A stretch of 64,000 nt of DNA from an uncultured Anaeromyxobacter sp. (lineage in GTDB: Bacteria > Myxococcota > Myxococcia > Myxococcales > Anaeromyxobacteraceae): the NCBI GenBank assembly GCA_903904005.1, contig CAIVAR010000011.1, forward strand, positions 40,055 through 104,054, given 5' to 3'. A program made the position numbers and the translations under genes. Positions 40,479 through 50,475 of this stretch are shown here, piece by piece; the first letter of the stretch is position 1; each line of letters begins with the position of its first letter. The notes beneath the pieces are model-generated. The model ran no database searches. It was not told the DNA's origin and saw nothing but the letters and a program-made list of their open reading frames with translations.

Positions 40479-42548
40479 ATGTCGGGCGACGGAGCGCGGG
40501 AGACGGGTGCGGTGCGCAGGATCCGGTCGATCCGGAACATCGGGATCATGGCCCACATCGACGCGGGCAAGACGACCCTCTCCGAGCGCTTCCTCTTCGC
40601 GGCCGGCCGCACCCACAAGATGGGCGAGGTCCACGACGGCGCCGCCGTGATGGACTGGATGGAACTCGAGCGGGAGCGCGGGATCACCATCACCTCGGCC
40701 GTGAGCACCTTCGAGTGGAGCGGCCACGAGATCCACCTCATCGACACCCCAGGACACGTGGACTTCACCGTCGAGGTGGAGCGGAGCCTCCGGGTCCTCG
40801 ACGGAGCCGTGGTGGTCTTCGACGCGGTGAACGGGGTGGAGCCGCAGAGCGAGACGGTCTGGCGCCAGGCCGACCGCTACCATGTCCCCCGCATCGCGCT
40901 GGCCAACAAGATGGACCGGGTCGGCGCCGACTTCGAGGAGACGCTTCGCTCGATGCGCCACCACTTCCCCGATCACCGGAGCGCCGCGGTGCAGCGCCCG
41001 CTCGGCGCGGGGACCGGATTCACCGGGCTCGAGGACCTGGTCCGGCGCCGGACCATCGCCTTCGCCGACGACGACGATCCGCGCGCCTTCGTGGTGACGC
41101 CCGGGATCTCCGCCGAGGGGGAGGCGTCCCGCCGCGGGTTGCTCGAGACGCTTGCCGACGTCGACGACGTGGCGGCTACGGCACTGCTCGAGGACGCCGA
41201 CCTCGACGCCGAGGCGATGGTTGCGGCTGTGCGCAGGGCCACCCTGTCCGGGGGGTTCGTGCCCCTGCTGTGCGGGTCGGCGCTGCGCAACAAGGGGGTG
41301 CCCCAGGTCCTCGACGCGGTCTGCGACTGGCTCCCCTCCCCCCTCGACGTCCCGCCCCCGCACGGGGTCGACGCCTCCGGGGTCGACGTCGTGGCGCCGC
41401 ATCCCTCCGACGACGGTCCGCTCGTTGCGCTCGCATTCAAGGTGTCGCTCCTCGACGAGTTGCGCCGCTTCGTCTTCCTCCGGGTCTACTCGGGGCGGAT
41501 CGCCGAGGGGGACGAGGTCTGGAACGCGAGCCAGCGCCGGAAGGAGCGGGTCTCCCGGCTCCTGCTCATGCACGCCGCCCAGAAGCGCAGGGTCCCGGCG
41601 CTCGGCGCCGGCCAGATCTTCGCGGTCATGGGGCTCAAGGACACGCGAACCGGTGACACCCTCACCTCCCCGGGGCACGGGCTCTCGCTCGAGCGCATCT
41701 CGGCCTACGAGCCCGTCATCTCCGCCGCGGTCGAGGCCCGGAGCCTCTCCGACCGGGAGCTCCTGCTCGAGGCGCTGGCCCGCATCGCCGACGAGGACCC
41801 GAGCTTCCGCTTCGGTGAGAACGCCGACACCGGCCAGCTGCTCATCTCCGGGATGGGGGAGCTGCACCTCGAGATCGTGGCCGAGCGGCTCAAGCGGGAG
41901 TTCCACCTCGAGGTGCGCACGGGCGAGCCCCAGGTCCTGCTGCGGGAGACCATCACCACCACCGCCGACGGCGAGGGGCGGTTCGAGCGGTCCCTCGACG
42001 AGGAGGAGATCTTCGGCCAGGCGAGCGTCACCGTGGCCCCCCTGCCGCGCGGCGCCGGGTTCCGGTTCGCCCTCTCCACCGGCGCGAAGGCCCTGCCCTT
42101 CCTCCGGGGCGAGACGCTGGAGATGGCGACGGCCGGGGCCCGCGAGGCCGCCGAGACCGGCGTCCTCGAGGGGCACCCGCTCCAGGACGTCGAGGTCACC
42201 CTGACCGGAGCGGCCTGGCGGGAGGGGGCCTCCCGCCCGTTCGCGTACAAGATCGCGGTGGCCGACGCGGTGCGCGATGCCGCCACCCGGGCGGGGCCCA
42301 TCATCCTGCAGCCCATCATGCGGACCGAGGTCGTCCTCCCCTCCGAGTACCTGGGCGAGGTGATCGGCAGCCTCGACCGGCGCCAGGGCTCGATTCTCGA
42401 CGTTGCCGACCGGGGCGCGGCGACCAAGGTCATCGAGGGAGAGGCCCCCCTTCGGAGGATGTTCGGCTACGCCACCGAGCTCCGCTCCCTCACCCAGGGA
42501 CGGGCGGTCTTCACCATGCGCTTCGACCGCTTCGACCAGGCAGCCTGA
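40479..42548 (+). CDS. elongation factor G paralogue (EF-G2 type)
   Basis: The 689-residue translational GTPase has the G motifs AHIDAGKTTLSERFL, DTPGHVDFTVEVERSL and NKMDRVGADF, switch-I RERGITITSA, a domain II to V layout and a C-terminal EF-G fold (PSEYLGEVIGSLDRRQGSI). The sequence is diverged from classical FusA, and the gene stands alone, not with rpsL-rpsG-tufA. A second copy of this type is common in delta-type bacteria and may act under special conditions or in ribosome recycling (inference). Whether another EF-G exists in the genome cannot be seen here. Confidence 0.9.
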   Translation: MSGDGARETGAVRRIRSIRNIGIMAHIDAGKTTLSERFLFAAGRTHKMGEVHDGAAVMDWMELERERGITITSAVSTFEWSGHEIHLIDTPGHVDFTVEVERSLRVLDGAVVVFDAVNGVEPQSETVWRQADRYHVPRIALANKMDRVGADFEETLRSMRHHFPDHRSAAVQRPLGAGTGFTGLEDLVRRRTIAFADDDDPRAFVVTPGISAEGEASRRGLLETLADVDDVAATALLEDADLDAEAMVAAVRRATLSGGFVPLLCGSALRNKGVPQVLDAVCDWLPSPLDVPPPHGVDASGVDVVAPHPSDDGPLVALAFKVSLLDELRRFVFLRVYSGRIAEGDEVWNASQRRKERVSRLLLMHAAQKRRVPALGAGQIFAVMGLKDTRTGDTLTSPGHGLSLERISAYEPVISAAVEARSLSDRELLLEALARIADEDPSFRFGENADTGQLLISGMGELHLEIVAERLKREFHLEVRTGEPQVLLRETITTTADGEGRFERSLDEEEIFGQASVTVAPLPRGAGFRFALSTGAKALPFLRGETLEMATAGAREAAETGVLEGHPLQDVEVTLTGAAWREGASRPFAYKIAVADAVRDAATRAGPIILQPIMRTEVVLPSEYLGEVIGSLDRRQGSILDVADRGAATKVIEGEAPLRRMFGYATELRSLTQGRAVFTMRFDRFDQAA

Positions 42549-42556
42549 GCGGTCCC

Positions 42557-42585
42557 TCGACAAACCGTTTCGGGCGCGCTAGACT
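42557..42585 (+). promoter_or_regulatory. promoter of the cold-shock gene
   Basis: TCGACA (42557-42562), 17 bases, TAGACT (42580-42585): a housekeeping-type -35/-10 pair with ideal spacing. It implies a 5' leader of about 70 bases before the cold-shock ATG. Confidence 0.6.
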
Positions 42586-42599
42586 ATTTGGCGGCCCGC

Positions 42600-42638
42600 G
42601 CCACAGGGGTGGCCCGAGCCCACCGGGAACGGTTCCCG
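42600..42638 (+). promoter_or_regulatory. two hairpins in the cold-shock leader
   Basis: GCCAC-AGGG-GTGGC (42600-42613) and CGGGAA-CGG-TTCCCG (42624-42638) can form stem-loops in the untranslated leader, just before the ribosome site AAGGAAG (42650-42656). Structured leaders control translation of many cold-shock genes with temperature. Confidence 0.45.
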
Positions 42639-42662
42639 CGCGAACGACGAAGGAAGTGCTGG

Positions 42663-42866
42663 ATGGCCAGTGGAGTCGTGAAGTGGTTCAACGATGCGAA
42701 GGGTTTTGGCTTCATCACGCAGGACGGCGGTGGTGAGGATGTCTTCTGCCACCACACGGCCATCCAGACGGAAGGCTTCCGCTCCCTGAAGGAGGGGCAG
42801 CGGGTGGAGTTCGAGGTAAAGAAGGGGCCGAAGGGTCTTCAGGCCGCCAGCGTCAGGCCGGCGTAG
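42663..42866 (+). CDS. cold-shock domain protein (CspA family)
   Basis: The 67-residue protein is a single cold-shock domain with both RNA-binding motifs: KGFGFITQ (RNP1) and [10 protein letters not shown] (RNP2, with Cys where Val is usual). It starts [14 protein letters not shown]. It binds single-stranded RNA/DNA as an RNA chaperone. The ATG follows AAGGAAG by 6 bases. A promoter with ideal spacing, a structured leader and a strong terminator frame it as a single-gene transcript. Confidence 0.96.
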   Translation: MASGVVKWFNDAKGFGFITQDGGGEDVFCHHTAIQTEGFRSLKEGQRVEFEVKKGPKGLQAASVRPA

Positions 42867-42889
42867 CGCATCAGGCCAGACGTTCGGTG

Positions 42890-42914
42890 AAGGCCCGGCC
42901 GGCGGCCGGGCCTT
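42890..42914 (+). terminator. hairpin terminator after the cold-shock gene
   Basis: A perfect 11-base stem (AAGGCCCGGCC / GGCCGGGCCTT) with a 3-base loop lies 23 bases after the stop codon. The T-run after it is short (CGCATTT), as is usual in very GC-rich genomes. Confidence 0.7.
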
Positions 42915-42956
42915 CGCATTTCCCGAAGCAAGAGGCCCCTGCCTCCAGGAGTTTCC

Positions 42957-43148
42957 ATGGTCTTCAACCCGGGTTCGACGAAGCGACAGAAGGAAGCCGC
43001 GCGGCGCGACAAGCAGCGCAAGAAGGACGAGCGGCGCGAGCAGCGCAAGCGCGAGAAGGATGCCACTCCCGGTTCCGCCGGGACGCCCGGCGAGGACCCG
43101 GACATCGCCGGGATCGTGCCCGGGCCGCAGCCCATCGCGGAAGACTAG
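42957..43148 (+). CDS. small highly charged protein, unknown function
   Basis: The 63-residue protein begins MVFNPGSTKRQKEAARRDKQRK, a strongly basic helix with alternating Arg/Lys/Glu, and ends in an acidic, Pro/Gly-rich tail (DPDIAGIVPGPQPIAED). The ATG follows AGGAG by 6 bases. The layout suggests a nucleic-acid or ribosome-binding helix with a tail, but no function is known. It lies after the cold-shock terminator and converges on leuB, 11 bases away. Confidence 0.75.
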   Translation: MVFNPGSTKRQKEAARRDKQRKKDERREQRKREKDATPGSAGTPGEDPDIAGIVPGPQPIAED

Positions 43149-43159
43149 CCCCCGGACGG

Positions 43160-44218
43160 CTACAGCCTCCGCAGCACCTCGTCGGCCATGGCCCGGGTGG
43201 AGAGCGTCCCACCCAGGTCGGCCGTGCGCGCCCCCCCGGTGATGGCCGCCTCGGCGGCCCGCTCCACCGCCGCCGCCTCCTCCTCGAGCCCCAGGGAATG
43301 GCGGAGCATCATGGCGGCCGAGAGGATCGTGCCGAGGGGATTCGCGATCCCCTTCCCTGCGATGTCGGGTGCCGAGCCGTGGATGGGCTCGTAGAGCCCC
43401 GGCCCGCCCGCGCCCAGCGACGCCGACGGCAGCATGCCCATCGACCCGGCCAGTACGGCCGCCTCGTCGGTGAGGATGTCGCCGAACATGTTCTCGGTGA
43501 CGAGCACGTCGAACGACGCCGGCGCCTGGACGAGCCGCATCGCGGCGGTGTCGACCAGCATGTGGTCGAGCGCCACGTCGGGGTTCTCCTGCCCCACCGC
43601 GGTGGCCACCTGCCGCCACAGCCGCGACGACTCGAGGACGTTGGCCTTGTCCACCGAGGTCACCTTCCTGCGACGCCCCTTCGCCAGCCGGAAGGCGAGC
43701 TCGGTGACGCGCCGGACCTCGTAGTCGGCGTAGTCGAGGGTGTCGACGGCGTGCTCGTGCCCGTCCTTCATGTGTCGCCCCTTGGGCTCGCCGAAGTAGA
43801 GCCCGCCGGTGAGCTCCCGGATGACCAGGATGTCGACGCCGACCAGCCGATCGGCCTTGAGGGGGGACGCGTCGACGAGCGCCGGGTGAACCCGGACGGG
43901 CCTCAGGTTGGCGAAGACACCGAGCCCCTTGCGCAGGCCGAGGAGCCCCTGCTCCGGCCTCACCTTGGCCCTCGGGTCGTCCCACTTGGGACCGCCCACC
44001 GCGCCGAGCAGGACCGCGTCGGCGGCCTGGCAGTCGCGCAGCACCTCGGGCGTGAGCGCCACGCCGTGGGCGTCGATGGAGCAGCCCCCCATGAGCCGCT
44101 CCTCGAACCGAAGCTCGTGCCCGCCCTTCCTCGCCACCGCCCCGAGCACCCGGAGCGCCTCGGCCGTCACCTCGGGTCCGATACCGTCCCCGGGCAGCAC
44201 CACGATCGTCGCCTTCAT
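43160..44218 (-). CDS. leuB: 3-isopropylmalate dehydrogenase
   Basis: The 352-residue enzyme oxidatively decarboxylates 3-isopropylmalate in leucine synthesis, and 3-methylmalate in the citramalate route to isoleucine. Signatures: [61 protein letters not shown] and [25 protein letters not shown]. Length is standard. It is the last gene of the leuC-leuD-cimA-leuB run on the minus strand, 23 bases after cimA. Confidence 0.97.
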   Translation of the reverse strand: MKATIVVLPGDGIGPEVTAEALRVLGAVARKGGHELRFEERLMGGCSIDAHGVALTPEVLRDCQAADAVLLGAVGGPKWDDPRAKVRPEQGLLGLRKGLGVFANLRPVRVHPALVDASPLKADRLVGVDILVIRELTGGLYFGEPKGRHMKDGHEHAVDTLDYADYEVRRVTELAFRLAKGRRRKVTSVDKANVLESSRLWRQVATAVGQENPDVALDHMLVDTAAMRLVQAPASFDVLVTENMFGDILTDEAAVLAGSMGMLPSASLGAGGPGLYEPIHGSAPDIAGKGIANPLGTILSAAMMLRHSLGLEEEAAAVERAAEAAITGGARTADLGGTLSTRAMADEVLRRL

Positions 44219-44241
44219 GTCGTCTCCCGCGGGCCCCGCCG

Positions 44242-45786
44242 TCAGCCGGCGATGGTGAGCCCGTACTCGACCGAGTCGCTGAGCGCGCGCCAGCTGGCCT
44301 CGATGATGTTGGTGGAGGCGCCGACGGTGCTCCACCGCCGGTCGCCCATGTGCGTGTCGATGAGGACGCGGGTCACCGCGCCGGTGCCGCTCTCGCTGTC
44401 GAGGATGCGAACCTTGTAGTCGGTGAGCTTCATCTGGCCCACCGTCGGGTAATGCGGCTGCAACGCCTTGCGGAGCGCGGCGTCGAGCGCGTCGACCGGA
44501 CCCTGCCCCTCGGCGGCGGTGTGCAGGACCTCCCCGTCGACGCGGACCTTCACCATGGCCTCGGCGAAGATCCCCCGGCCGGTGCGGTGCTCCACGTTGA
44601 CGAGGAAGTCGAGGAGCTCGAACGGGGGGCGATATCCCGGCTCCTGCCGCTTCATGAGCACGGCCACCGAGGCCTCGGCCGCCTCGAAGGAGAATCCCTT
44701 CGACTCGAGCGCCTTGATCTCGCCGAGCACCCCGCCCACGTCCCCGCCGACGATGCCCATCTCCTCGGCCTTGGAGAGCAGGTTGCCGCGGCCGGAGAGC
44801 TCGCTCACCACCACCCGCATGCGGTTTCCGACGAGTGCGGGGTCGATGTGCTGGTAGGTGGCCTCGTTGCGCCGCATGGCCGCCACGTGGATCCCGCCCT
44901 TGTGGGCGAAGGCCGACTTGCCCACGTAGGGCTGGTGGTCGTCGGGAGCCTGGTTGGCGAGCTCGGCCACGTACCGCGACACCTCGGTGAGGGTGTGCAG
45001 CCCGCCCGACGGCAGCGCCGGGAGCCCCAGCTTCAGCTCGAGCGCCGGGATGACGGAGCAGAGGTTGGCGTTGCCGCACCGCTCCCCGTAGCCGTTCACG
45101 GTGCCCTGGATCTGGACGGCGCCGGCGTGGACGGCGGCGAGCGAGTTGGCGACCGCGGTCTCGCTGTCGTTGTGGGCGTGGATGCCGAGCGGCCGGTCCA
45201 CCCGCGCCTTCACCGCGCGGACCACCTCGCCGATCTGCCAGGGCATGGACCCGCCGTTGGTGTCGCAGAGCACGAGGGTCTCCGCCCCGCCCCGGGCGGC
45301 CGCCTCCAGGGTGGCGATGGCGTAGCCGGGGTCGGCCCGGTAGCCGTCGAAGAAGTGCTCGGCGTCGTAGATCACGCGCCGCCCCTGGGCCACGAGGTAG
45401 GCCAGGCTCCGCTCGACGATGCGGAGGTTCTCGTCGAGCGTGGTCCGCAGGACGTCGGTGACGTGAAGGGTCCAGGTCTTCCCCACCACGGTGCAGACCG
45501 GCGCGCCCGAGTCGACGAGGGCGCGGATGTTGGCGTCGTCCTCCGGCCCGCCCCCCACCCGGCAGGTGGACCCGAAGGCGGCGATCCGGGAGGTCCGCCA
45601 CTCCTTGTCCCGGGCCCGGGCGAAGAACTCGGCATCCTTGGGGTTGGAGCCGGGCCACCCGCCCTCGATGAAGGTGACCCCCAGCTCGTCGAGCCTCTGG
45701 GCGATGGCGATCTTGTCGTCGCAGGAGAGCGAGATGCCCTCCCGCTGCGTCCCGTCCCGCAGGGTGGTGTCGTAGATCTGGATCAC
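44242..45786 (-). CDS. cimA: (R)-citramalate synthase
   Basis: The 514-residue enzyme condenses pyruvate with acetyl-CoA to citramalate, the start of threonine-independent isoleucine synthesis. The DRE-TIM core has [48 protein letters not shown] and [10 protein letters not shown]. The C-terminal regulatory domain (about 390-514; [22 protein letters not shown]) is the isoleucine-responsive LeuA-type dimer domain. Its [10 protein letters not shown] opening and length fit CimA better than LeuA. No leuA lies in the window. It overlaps leuD by 4 bases. Confidence 0.94.
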   Translation of the reverse strand: MIQIYDTTLRDGTQREGISLSCDDKIAIAQRLDELGVTFIEGGWPGSNPKDAEFFARARDKEWRTSRIAAFGSTCRVGGGPEDDANIRALVDSGAPVCTVVGKTWTLHVTDVLRTTLDENLRIVERSLAYLVAQGRRVIYDAEHFFDGYRADPGYAIATLEAAARGGAETLVLCDTNGGSMPWQIGEVVRAVKARVDRPLGIHAHNDSETAVANSLAAVHAGAVQIQGTVNGYGERCGNANLCSVIPALELKLGLPALPSGGLHTLTEVSRYVAELANQAPDDHQPYVGKSAFAHKGGIHVAAMRRNEATYQHIDPALVGNRMRVVVSELSGRGNLLSKAEEMGIVGGDVGGVLGEIKALESKGFSFEAAEASVAVLMKRQEPGYRPPFELLDFLVNVEHRTGRGIFAEAMVKVRVDGEVLHTAAEGQGPVDALDAALRKALQPHYPTVGQMKLTDYKVRILDSESGTGAVTRVLIDTHMGDRRWSTVGASTNIIEASWRALSDSVEYGLTIAG

Positions 45787-46379
45787 GAACCCTCCCGCAC
45801 CCGGCGTTCGTGCTCCTCGATGCGGGGCTCGAAGCGCAGGATGTAGCCCAGCTCGTCGACTCCCTCGAGCAGGCAGGTTCGGGAGAAGGGATCGATGGGG
45901 AAGGTCACGACCGAGCCGTCGGGGAGCCTCAGCGTCTGCGTGGCGAGATCGACCGTGACCTCGGCCTCGGGCTGCCGCTCGAGCTGGGTGAGCAGCGAGG
46001 CGTGGGCGGCCGCGTCGATCGCCACCGGCAACAGCCCGTTCTTGATCGCGTTGTTCTGGAAGATGTCGGCGAAGGAGGTGCTCACCACGGCCCGGAAGCC
46101 GAAGCCGGTGAGCGCCCAGGGGGCGTGCTCACGGGAGCTGCCACATCCAAAGTTGTCCCCGGCGAGCAGCACCTTTGCCCCCGCCGCGCGGGGCGCGTTG
46201 ACGGGGAACCCGGCGACCGGCGTGCCGTCCGGGCCGTAGCGCCAGTCGGCGAAGAGGCTCGTCCCGAGCCCCGTCTTGTCGGTGGTCTTGAGGAACCGGG
46301 CCGGGATGATCTGGTCGGTGTCGATGTCGTTCTGGGGGACGACGACGACGCGCGACGTCAGGGTGATGAACTGGGCCAT
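45783..46379 (-). CDS. leuD: 3-isopropylmalate dehydratase small subunit
   Basis: The 198-residue small subunit carries the swivel domain of isopropylmalate isomerase: [19 protein letters not shown] near the start, [17 protein letters not shown] (substrate-binding loop) and [16 protein letters not shown]. It pairs with LeuC, encoded 11 bases upstream. Length matches the full-size bacterial type. The stop overlaps the cimA start (ATGA). Confidence 0.97.
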   Translation of the reverse strand: MAQFITLTSRVVVVPQNDIDTDQIIPARFLKTTDKTGLGTSLFADWRYGPDGTPVAGFPVNAPRAAGAKVLLAGDNFGCGSSREHAPWALTGFGFRAVVSTSFADIFQNNAIKNGLLPVAIDAAAHASLLTQLERQPEAEVTVDLATQTLRLPDGSVVTFPIDPFSRTCLLEGVDELGYILRFEPRIEEHERRVREGS

Positions 46380-46390
46380 GTGGGGGATCC

Positions 46391-47794
46391 TCAGGCGCGG
46401 GGCAGCGTGCGCGGGTCGGCGACCTTGCCGGCGACGGCCGACGCCGCGGCGGTGAGCGGCGAGGCGAGCAGCGTGCGGCCGCCCTTGCCCTGACGCCCCT
46501 CGAAGTTGCGGTTCGACGTGGAGACGGCGTACTCGCCGGGCTGCAGCTGGTCGCCGTTCATGGCGATGCACATCGAGCAGCCGGGGTCGCGCCACTCGGC
46601 GCCGGCCTCGACGAAGACCCGGTCGAGCCCCTCCGCCTCCGCCTGCTTCTTCACGATCTGCGATCCCGGCACCACGAGCACCCGCATGCCGGGCGCCACC
46701 TTCCGGCCGCGCAGCACGGTGGCGGCGGCCCGCAGGTCGGAGATCCGTCCGTTCGTGCAGCTGCCGATGAAGACCACCTGGACCGGATGCCCGGCGATGG
46801 GCTGGCCGGGGCGGAAGCCCATGTAGCCGAGGGCCTTCTCGAGGGCGGCCCGCTGCGAGGCGTCGGGGAGCGCGGCCGGGTCGGGAATGCGGCCGCCGAT
46901 GCCGATGCCCATCCCTGGATTGGTCCCGAAGGTGATCATCGGCTCGAGCGCGGAGGCGTCGAGGGAGATGCTCCGATCGAAGGTCGCGCCCGGATCGCTC
47001 GGCAGCGTGCGCCAGCGGACGATGGCCCGGTCCCAGGCTGCCCCCATGGGCGCCGCCGGGCGGCCGGCCAGGTACTGGAAGGTGACGTCGTCGGGGGCCA
47101 CCAGCCCCGCCCGGGCGCCTCCCTCGATGGCCATGTTGCAGACCGTCATGCGCTCCTCCATGTCGAGGGCGCTCATTCCACTACCAGTGAATTCGAAGAC
47201 GTGCCCCGTCCCGCCGCCCACGCCGATGCGGGCGATGAGCGCCAGGATCACGTCCTTGGCCGACACGCCGGCGGGGAGCCGCCCGTCGACCCGGACCTCG
47301 TAATTCCTGGGGCGGTGCTGCAGGAGGCACTGGGTGGCCAGCACGTGCTCCACCTCGCTCGTCCCGATCCCGAATGCCAGCGCGCCGAAGGCGCCGTGGG
47401 TGGCGGTGTGGCTGTCTCCGCAGACGATGACCATGCCCGGCTGGGTGAGCCCCTGCTCCGGCCCCATCACGTGGACGATTCCCTGCGCGGGGCTGCCACG
47501 CCCGTGCAGCGGGACGCCGAACTCACGGCAGTTCTCCTCGAGCTGCCGGAGCTGGGCGGCCGCCTGCGCGTCGACCACCAGCCCCCGCGTGGGGATCGAG
47601 TGGTCGGCGGTGGCCGTGGTGAGGTCGGGGCGCCGGACCTTGAGCTGGCGCGACCGGAGGCCGGTGAAGGCCTGGGGCGAGGTCACCTCGTGGACCAGGT
47701 GGCGGTCGACGTAGAGGATGGCCGGCGCGCCGTCCTCCTGGGCGACGACGTGGGAGTCCCAGATCTTCTGGAGCAGCGTGCGGGGATCGTTCAT
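46391..47794 (-). CDS. leuC: 3-isopropylmalate dehydratase large subunit
   Basis: The 467-residue aconitase-type subunit binds a [4Fe-4S] cluster through Cys in [14 protein letters not shown] and the pair in [15 protein letters not shown]. Other signatures are [55 protein letters not shown] and [17 protein letters not shown] [13 protein letters not shown]. With LeuD it isomerises 2- to 3-isopropylmalate, and citramalate in the isoleucine route. It is 20 bases downstream of the fumarase gene on the same strand, so it may share its transcript. Confidence 0.97.
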   Translation of the reverse strand: MNDPRTLLQKIWDSHVVAQEDGAPAILYVDRHLVHEVTSPQAFTGLRSRQLKVRRPDLTTATADHSIPTRGLVVDAQAAAQLRQLEENCREFGVPLHGRGSPAQGIVHVMGPEQGLTQPGMVIVCGDSHTATHGAFGALAFGIGTSEVEHVLATQCLLQHRPRNYEVRVDGRLPAGVSAKDVILALIARIGVGGGTGHVFEFTGSGMSALDMEERMTVCNMAIEGGARAGLVAPDDVTFQYLAGRPAAPMGAAWDRAIVRWRTLPSDPGATFDRSISLDASALEPMITFGTNPGMGIGIGGRIPDPAALPDASQRAALEKALGYMGFRPGQPIAGHPVQVVFIGSCTNGRISDLRAAATVLRGRKVAPGMRVLVVPGSQIVKKQAEAEGLDRVFVEAGAEWRDPGCSMCIAMNGDQLQPGEYAVSTSNRNFEGRQGKGGRTLLASPLTAAASAVAGKVADPRTLPRA

Positions 47795-47814
47795 GTGGGT
47801 AATGGGGTTCCGGC

Positions 47815-49434
47815 CTAGATCCCGAGCTTCTTGAAGAAGTCGGTGCCCTTGTCGTCGACCAGGATGAAGGCCGGGAAGTTCACGACCTCGATCTTCCAGA
47901 CCGCCTCCATCCCCAGCTCGGCGAAGTCGATGCACTCGACCTTCTTGATGTTCTCCTCGGCGAGCACCGCGGCCGGGCCGCCGATGGAGCCGAGGTAGAA
48001 GCCGCCGTACTTCTTGCAGGCGTCGGTGACTTGAGGACTGCGGTTCCCCTTCGCGATCATGACGAGCGAGGCGCCGTGCGACTGGAGCAGGTCGACGTAG
48101 GAGTCCATGCGGCCGGCGGTGGTGGGACCGAACGAGCCGGACGGCTTCCCCTTGGGCGTCTTGGCGGGTCCGGCGTAGTAGACCGGGTGGTTCTTCAAGT
48201 AGTCGGGCACGCCCTTGCCGGCGTCGATGAGATCCTTGAACTTGGCGTGGGCGATGTCGCGGGCCACGACGAGCGTTCCCGTGAGCAGCAGCGGCGTCGA
48301 GACCGGGTGCTTCGACAGCTCGGCGACGATCTCCTTCATCGGCCGGTTCAGGTCGATCTTCACTCCGTGTTCGTGCTTGCCCTTGAACGCGTCGGGGATG
48401 AGCCGGCCGGGGTTGCGGTCGAGGTCCTCGATGAAGACCCCTTCCTTCGTGATCTTGGCCTTGGCGTTGCGATCGGCCGAGCAGGAGACGCCCATTCCCA
48501 CCGGACAGGAGGCGCCGTGGCGCGGCAGGCGGACCACCCGGATGTCGTGGGCGAAGTACTTGCCGCCGAACTGGGCGCCGATGCCGAGCTTCTGCGCGGC
48601 GAGGAGGAGCCGCTTCTCGAGCTCGACGTCGCGGAAGGCCTGCCCCTGCGCGTTCCCCTCGGTGGGGAGGCCGTCGTAATACTTCGTCGAGGCGAGCTTC
48701 ACCGTCTTCAAGTTCGTCTCGGCCGACGTGCCGCCCACCACCACCGCGATGTGGTACGGCGGGCAGGCGGCGGTGCCGAGGTACTTCATCTTGTCGACGA
48801 GGAACTTCTCGAGCTTCTCCGGCGTGAGCAGCGCCTTCGTCTCCTGCCAGAGCATGGTCTTGTTGGCGGAGCCTCCGCCCTTGGCGACGAAGAGGAACTT
48901 GTACTCGGCTCCCTCGGTCGCGTAGAGGTCGATCTGGGCCGGCAGGTTGGTGCCGGTGTTGACCTCGTCGTACATGTTGAGCGCGGAGGTCTGGGAGTAG
49001 CGCAGGTTCTCCTCGGTGTAGGTCCGGTAGACCCCCTTCGAGATCCACTCCTCGTCCTTCACGCCGGTCCAGACCTGCTGCCCCTTCTTGCCCATCACCG
49101 TGGCCGTGCCGGTGTCCTGGCAGATGGGCAGTTCCCCCTGGGCGGAGATCTCGGCGTTGCGCAGGAAGGCGAGCGCCACCCCCTTGTCGTTGGGCGAGGC
49201 CTCGGGGTCGGTGAGGATCTTCGCGACCTGCTCGTTGTGGTCGGGGCGCAGGAAGAAGGAGAGCTCGCGCATCGCCTCGCGGGCGACGGCCTCGAGGGCC
49301 GACGGCTCGACCTTCAGCACCTCCTTGCCCTCGAAGGTGGCGACGGAGACGCCCTCCTTCGTGACGAGGCGGTAGCGGGTCTGGTCCTTCGAGAGCGGGA
49401 ACGGATCCTGGTACTGGAAGGCAGGGGTGGGCAT
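47815..49434 (-). CDS. class I (Fe-S) fumarate hydratase
   Basis: The 539-residue single-chain enzyme hydrates fumarate to malate. It shows class I fumarase patterns: [21 protein letters not shown] (cluster Cys), [46 protein letters not shown] and [17 protein letters not shown]. The oxygen-sensitive [4Fe-4S] type fits a facultative or anaerobic lifestyle. The ATG at 49434 ([12 protein letters not shown]) matches family N-termini; a longer frame upstream looks non-coding. Confidence 0.96.
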   Translation of the reverse strand: MPTPAFQYQDPFPLSKDQTRYRLVTKEGVSVATFEGKEVLKVEPSALEAVAREAMRELSFFLRPDHNEQVAKILTDPEASPNDKGVALAFLRNAEISAQGELPICQDTGTATVMGKKGQQVWTGVKDEEWISKGVYRTYTEENLRYSQTSALNMYDEVNTGTNLPAQIDLYATEGAEYKFLFVAKGGGSANKTMLWQETKALLTPEKLEKFLVDKMKYLGTAACPPYHIAVVVGGTSAETNLKTVKLASTKYYDGLPTEGNAQGQAFRDVELEKRLLLAAQKLGIGAQFGGKYFAHDIRVVRLPRHGASCPVGMGVSCSADRNAKAKITKEGVFIEDLDRNPGRLIPDAFKGKHEHGVKIDLNRPMKEIVAELSKHPVSTPLLLTGTLVVARDIAHAKFKDLIDAGKGVPDYLKNHPVYYAGPAKTPKGKPSGSFGPTTAGRMDSYVDLLQSHGASLVMIAKGNRSPQVTDACKKYGGFYLGSIGGPAAVLAEENIKKVECIDFAELGMEAVWKIEVVNFPAFILVDDKGTDFFKKLGI

Positions 49435-49559
49435 GACCCCGAAGGAAAGCAGAACTCGCGCGAGCCGTCCATGTGTTCCACGCCCGGAAAGGGAAAGGGC
49501 GCGACCCGCCGCGGCGATGGCCACGGCCGGCGCGCCCTCCCGGCTCGGCAGGCGGCGGA

Positions 49560-49946
49560 CTACTTCTTCTTGCCGGCCTTCTTCGCAGGCTTCTTCGCCG
49601 CGACCTTCTTGGCGGCCTTCGGAGCGGCCTTCTTGGCGGTCTTCTTGCCGAACCGGGCGACCGCGGCCTTCGCCTTCTTGAAGGAGGCCTTGACCTTCTT
49701 CACGTCCTTCTTCACCTCGGCCTTCACCTTCTTGAAGGAGGCCTTGGCCTTCTTCACGTCCTTCTTCACCTCGGCCTTGGCCTTCTTGAAGGAGGCCTTC
49801 GCCTTCTTCACGTCCTTCTTGATCTCGGCCTCGATGCTCGCGGCCGCGGCCTGGAGCGCCTTGCCCTTCTCCGCGACGAACTGCTCGCCCTGCTCCTTCA
49901 GCGTCGGCTCCACCGGCTGCGTCGTGTTCTCCTGCTCACCGTTCAT
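49560..49946 (-). CDS. lysine-rich histone-H1-like repeat protein
   Basis: The 128-residue protein has an acidic N-terminal 40 residues, then three 18-residue repeats ([18 protein letters not shown] type) and a C-terminal tail built from Lys, Ala and Pro ([19 protein letters not shown]). This resembles AlgP/PhaF-like and eukaryotic H1-like tails, so DNA binding or compaction is likely. No ligand or partner is visible. The gene stands 125 bases upstream of the fumarase start, and a 198-base gap separates it from the divergent FKBP gene. Confidence 0.9.
   Translation of the reverse strand: MNGEQENTTQPVEPTLKEQGEQFVAEKGKALQAAAASIEAEIKKDVKKAKASFKKAKAEVKKDVKKAKASFKKVKAEVKKDVKKVKASFKKAKAAVARFGKKTAKKAAPKAAKKVAAKKPAKKAGKKK
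49666..49827 (-). repeat. three tandem 54-base repeats inside the H1-like gene
   Basis: Copies start at 49666, 49720 and 49774 with a few base differences each. The 54-base period equals 18 codons, so copy-number changes keep the frame and would lengthen or shorten the basic region. Confidence 0.9.
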
Positions 49947-50144
49947 GTCGTTTCTCCCGAAATTCGTTGTGGCCCGAAATCTGGCGCGACCAATGGTTTA
50001 CGCACCCCGGACGAGAACTGCAACTGGCTGGGGGGGGTCCCGGTCGGTCATCCGACGGCCGCCGGCCCGGCCGCCTTGCCTCGGTCACGCCGACCGGGTA
50101 GTCCTGCCGCCGGGCCGCCCGAGGCGGGGCCCTGGAGGTGACCC

Positions 50145-50468
50145 ATGGCGAAGCCCAAGATCGAGGAACTGGTGACCGGCAAGGGGCCGGAGGCGGTCCG
50201 GGGGAAGAGCGTTCAGGTCCACTACACCGGCTGGTTGCTCGACGGCACGAAGTTCGACTCCTCCGTGGGCGGGGAGCCGTTCTCCTTCCGGCTGGGGGCC
50301 GGCGAGGTCATCGAGGGGTGGGACCGGGGCGTGGCCGGCATGAAGGTGGGCGGGAAGCGGAAGCTCACCCTCCCCCCCGACCTTGGCTACGGCTCCCGCG
50401 GAGCCCCGCCCGACATCCCGCCCAACGCGACCCTGGTCTTCGAGGTGGAGCTTCTCGGCGTCGTCTGA
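50145..50468 (+). CDS. FKBP-type peptidyl-prolyl isomerase
   Basis: The 107-residue protein is a single FKBP domain: [44 protein letters not shown] and [23 protein letters not shown]. It catalyses proline isomerisation in protein folding. No signal peptide is present, so it is cytoplasmic. The ATG is preceded by GGAGGTGA. The DTW-protein gene follows 7 bases later. Confidence 0.96.
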   Translation: MAKPKIEELVTGKGPEAVRGKSVQVHYTGWLLDGTKFDSSVGGEPFSFRLGAGEVIEGWDRGVAGMKVGGKRKLTLPPDLGYGSRGAPPDIPPNATLVFEVELLGVV

Positions 50469-50475
50469 AGCCCCC

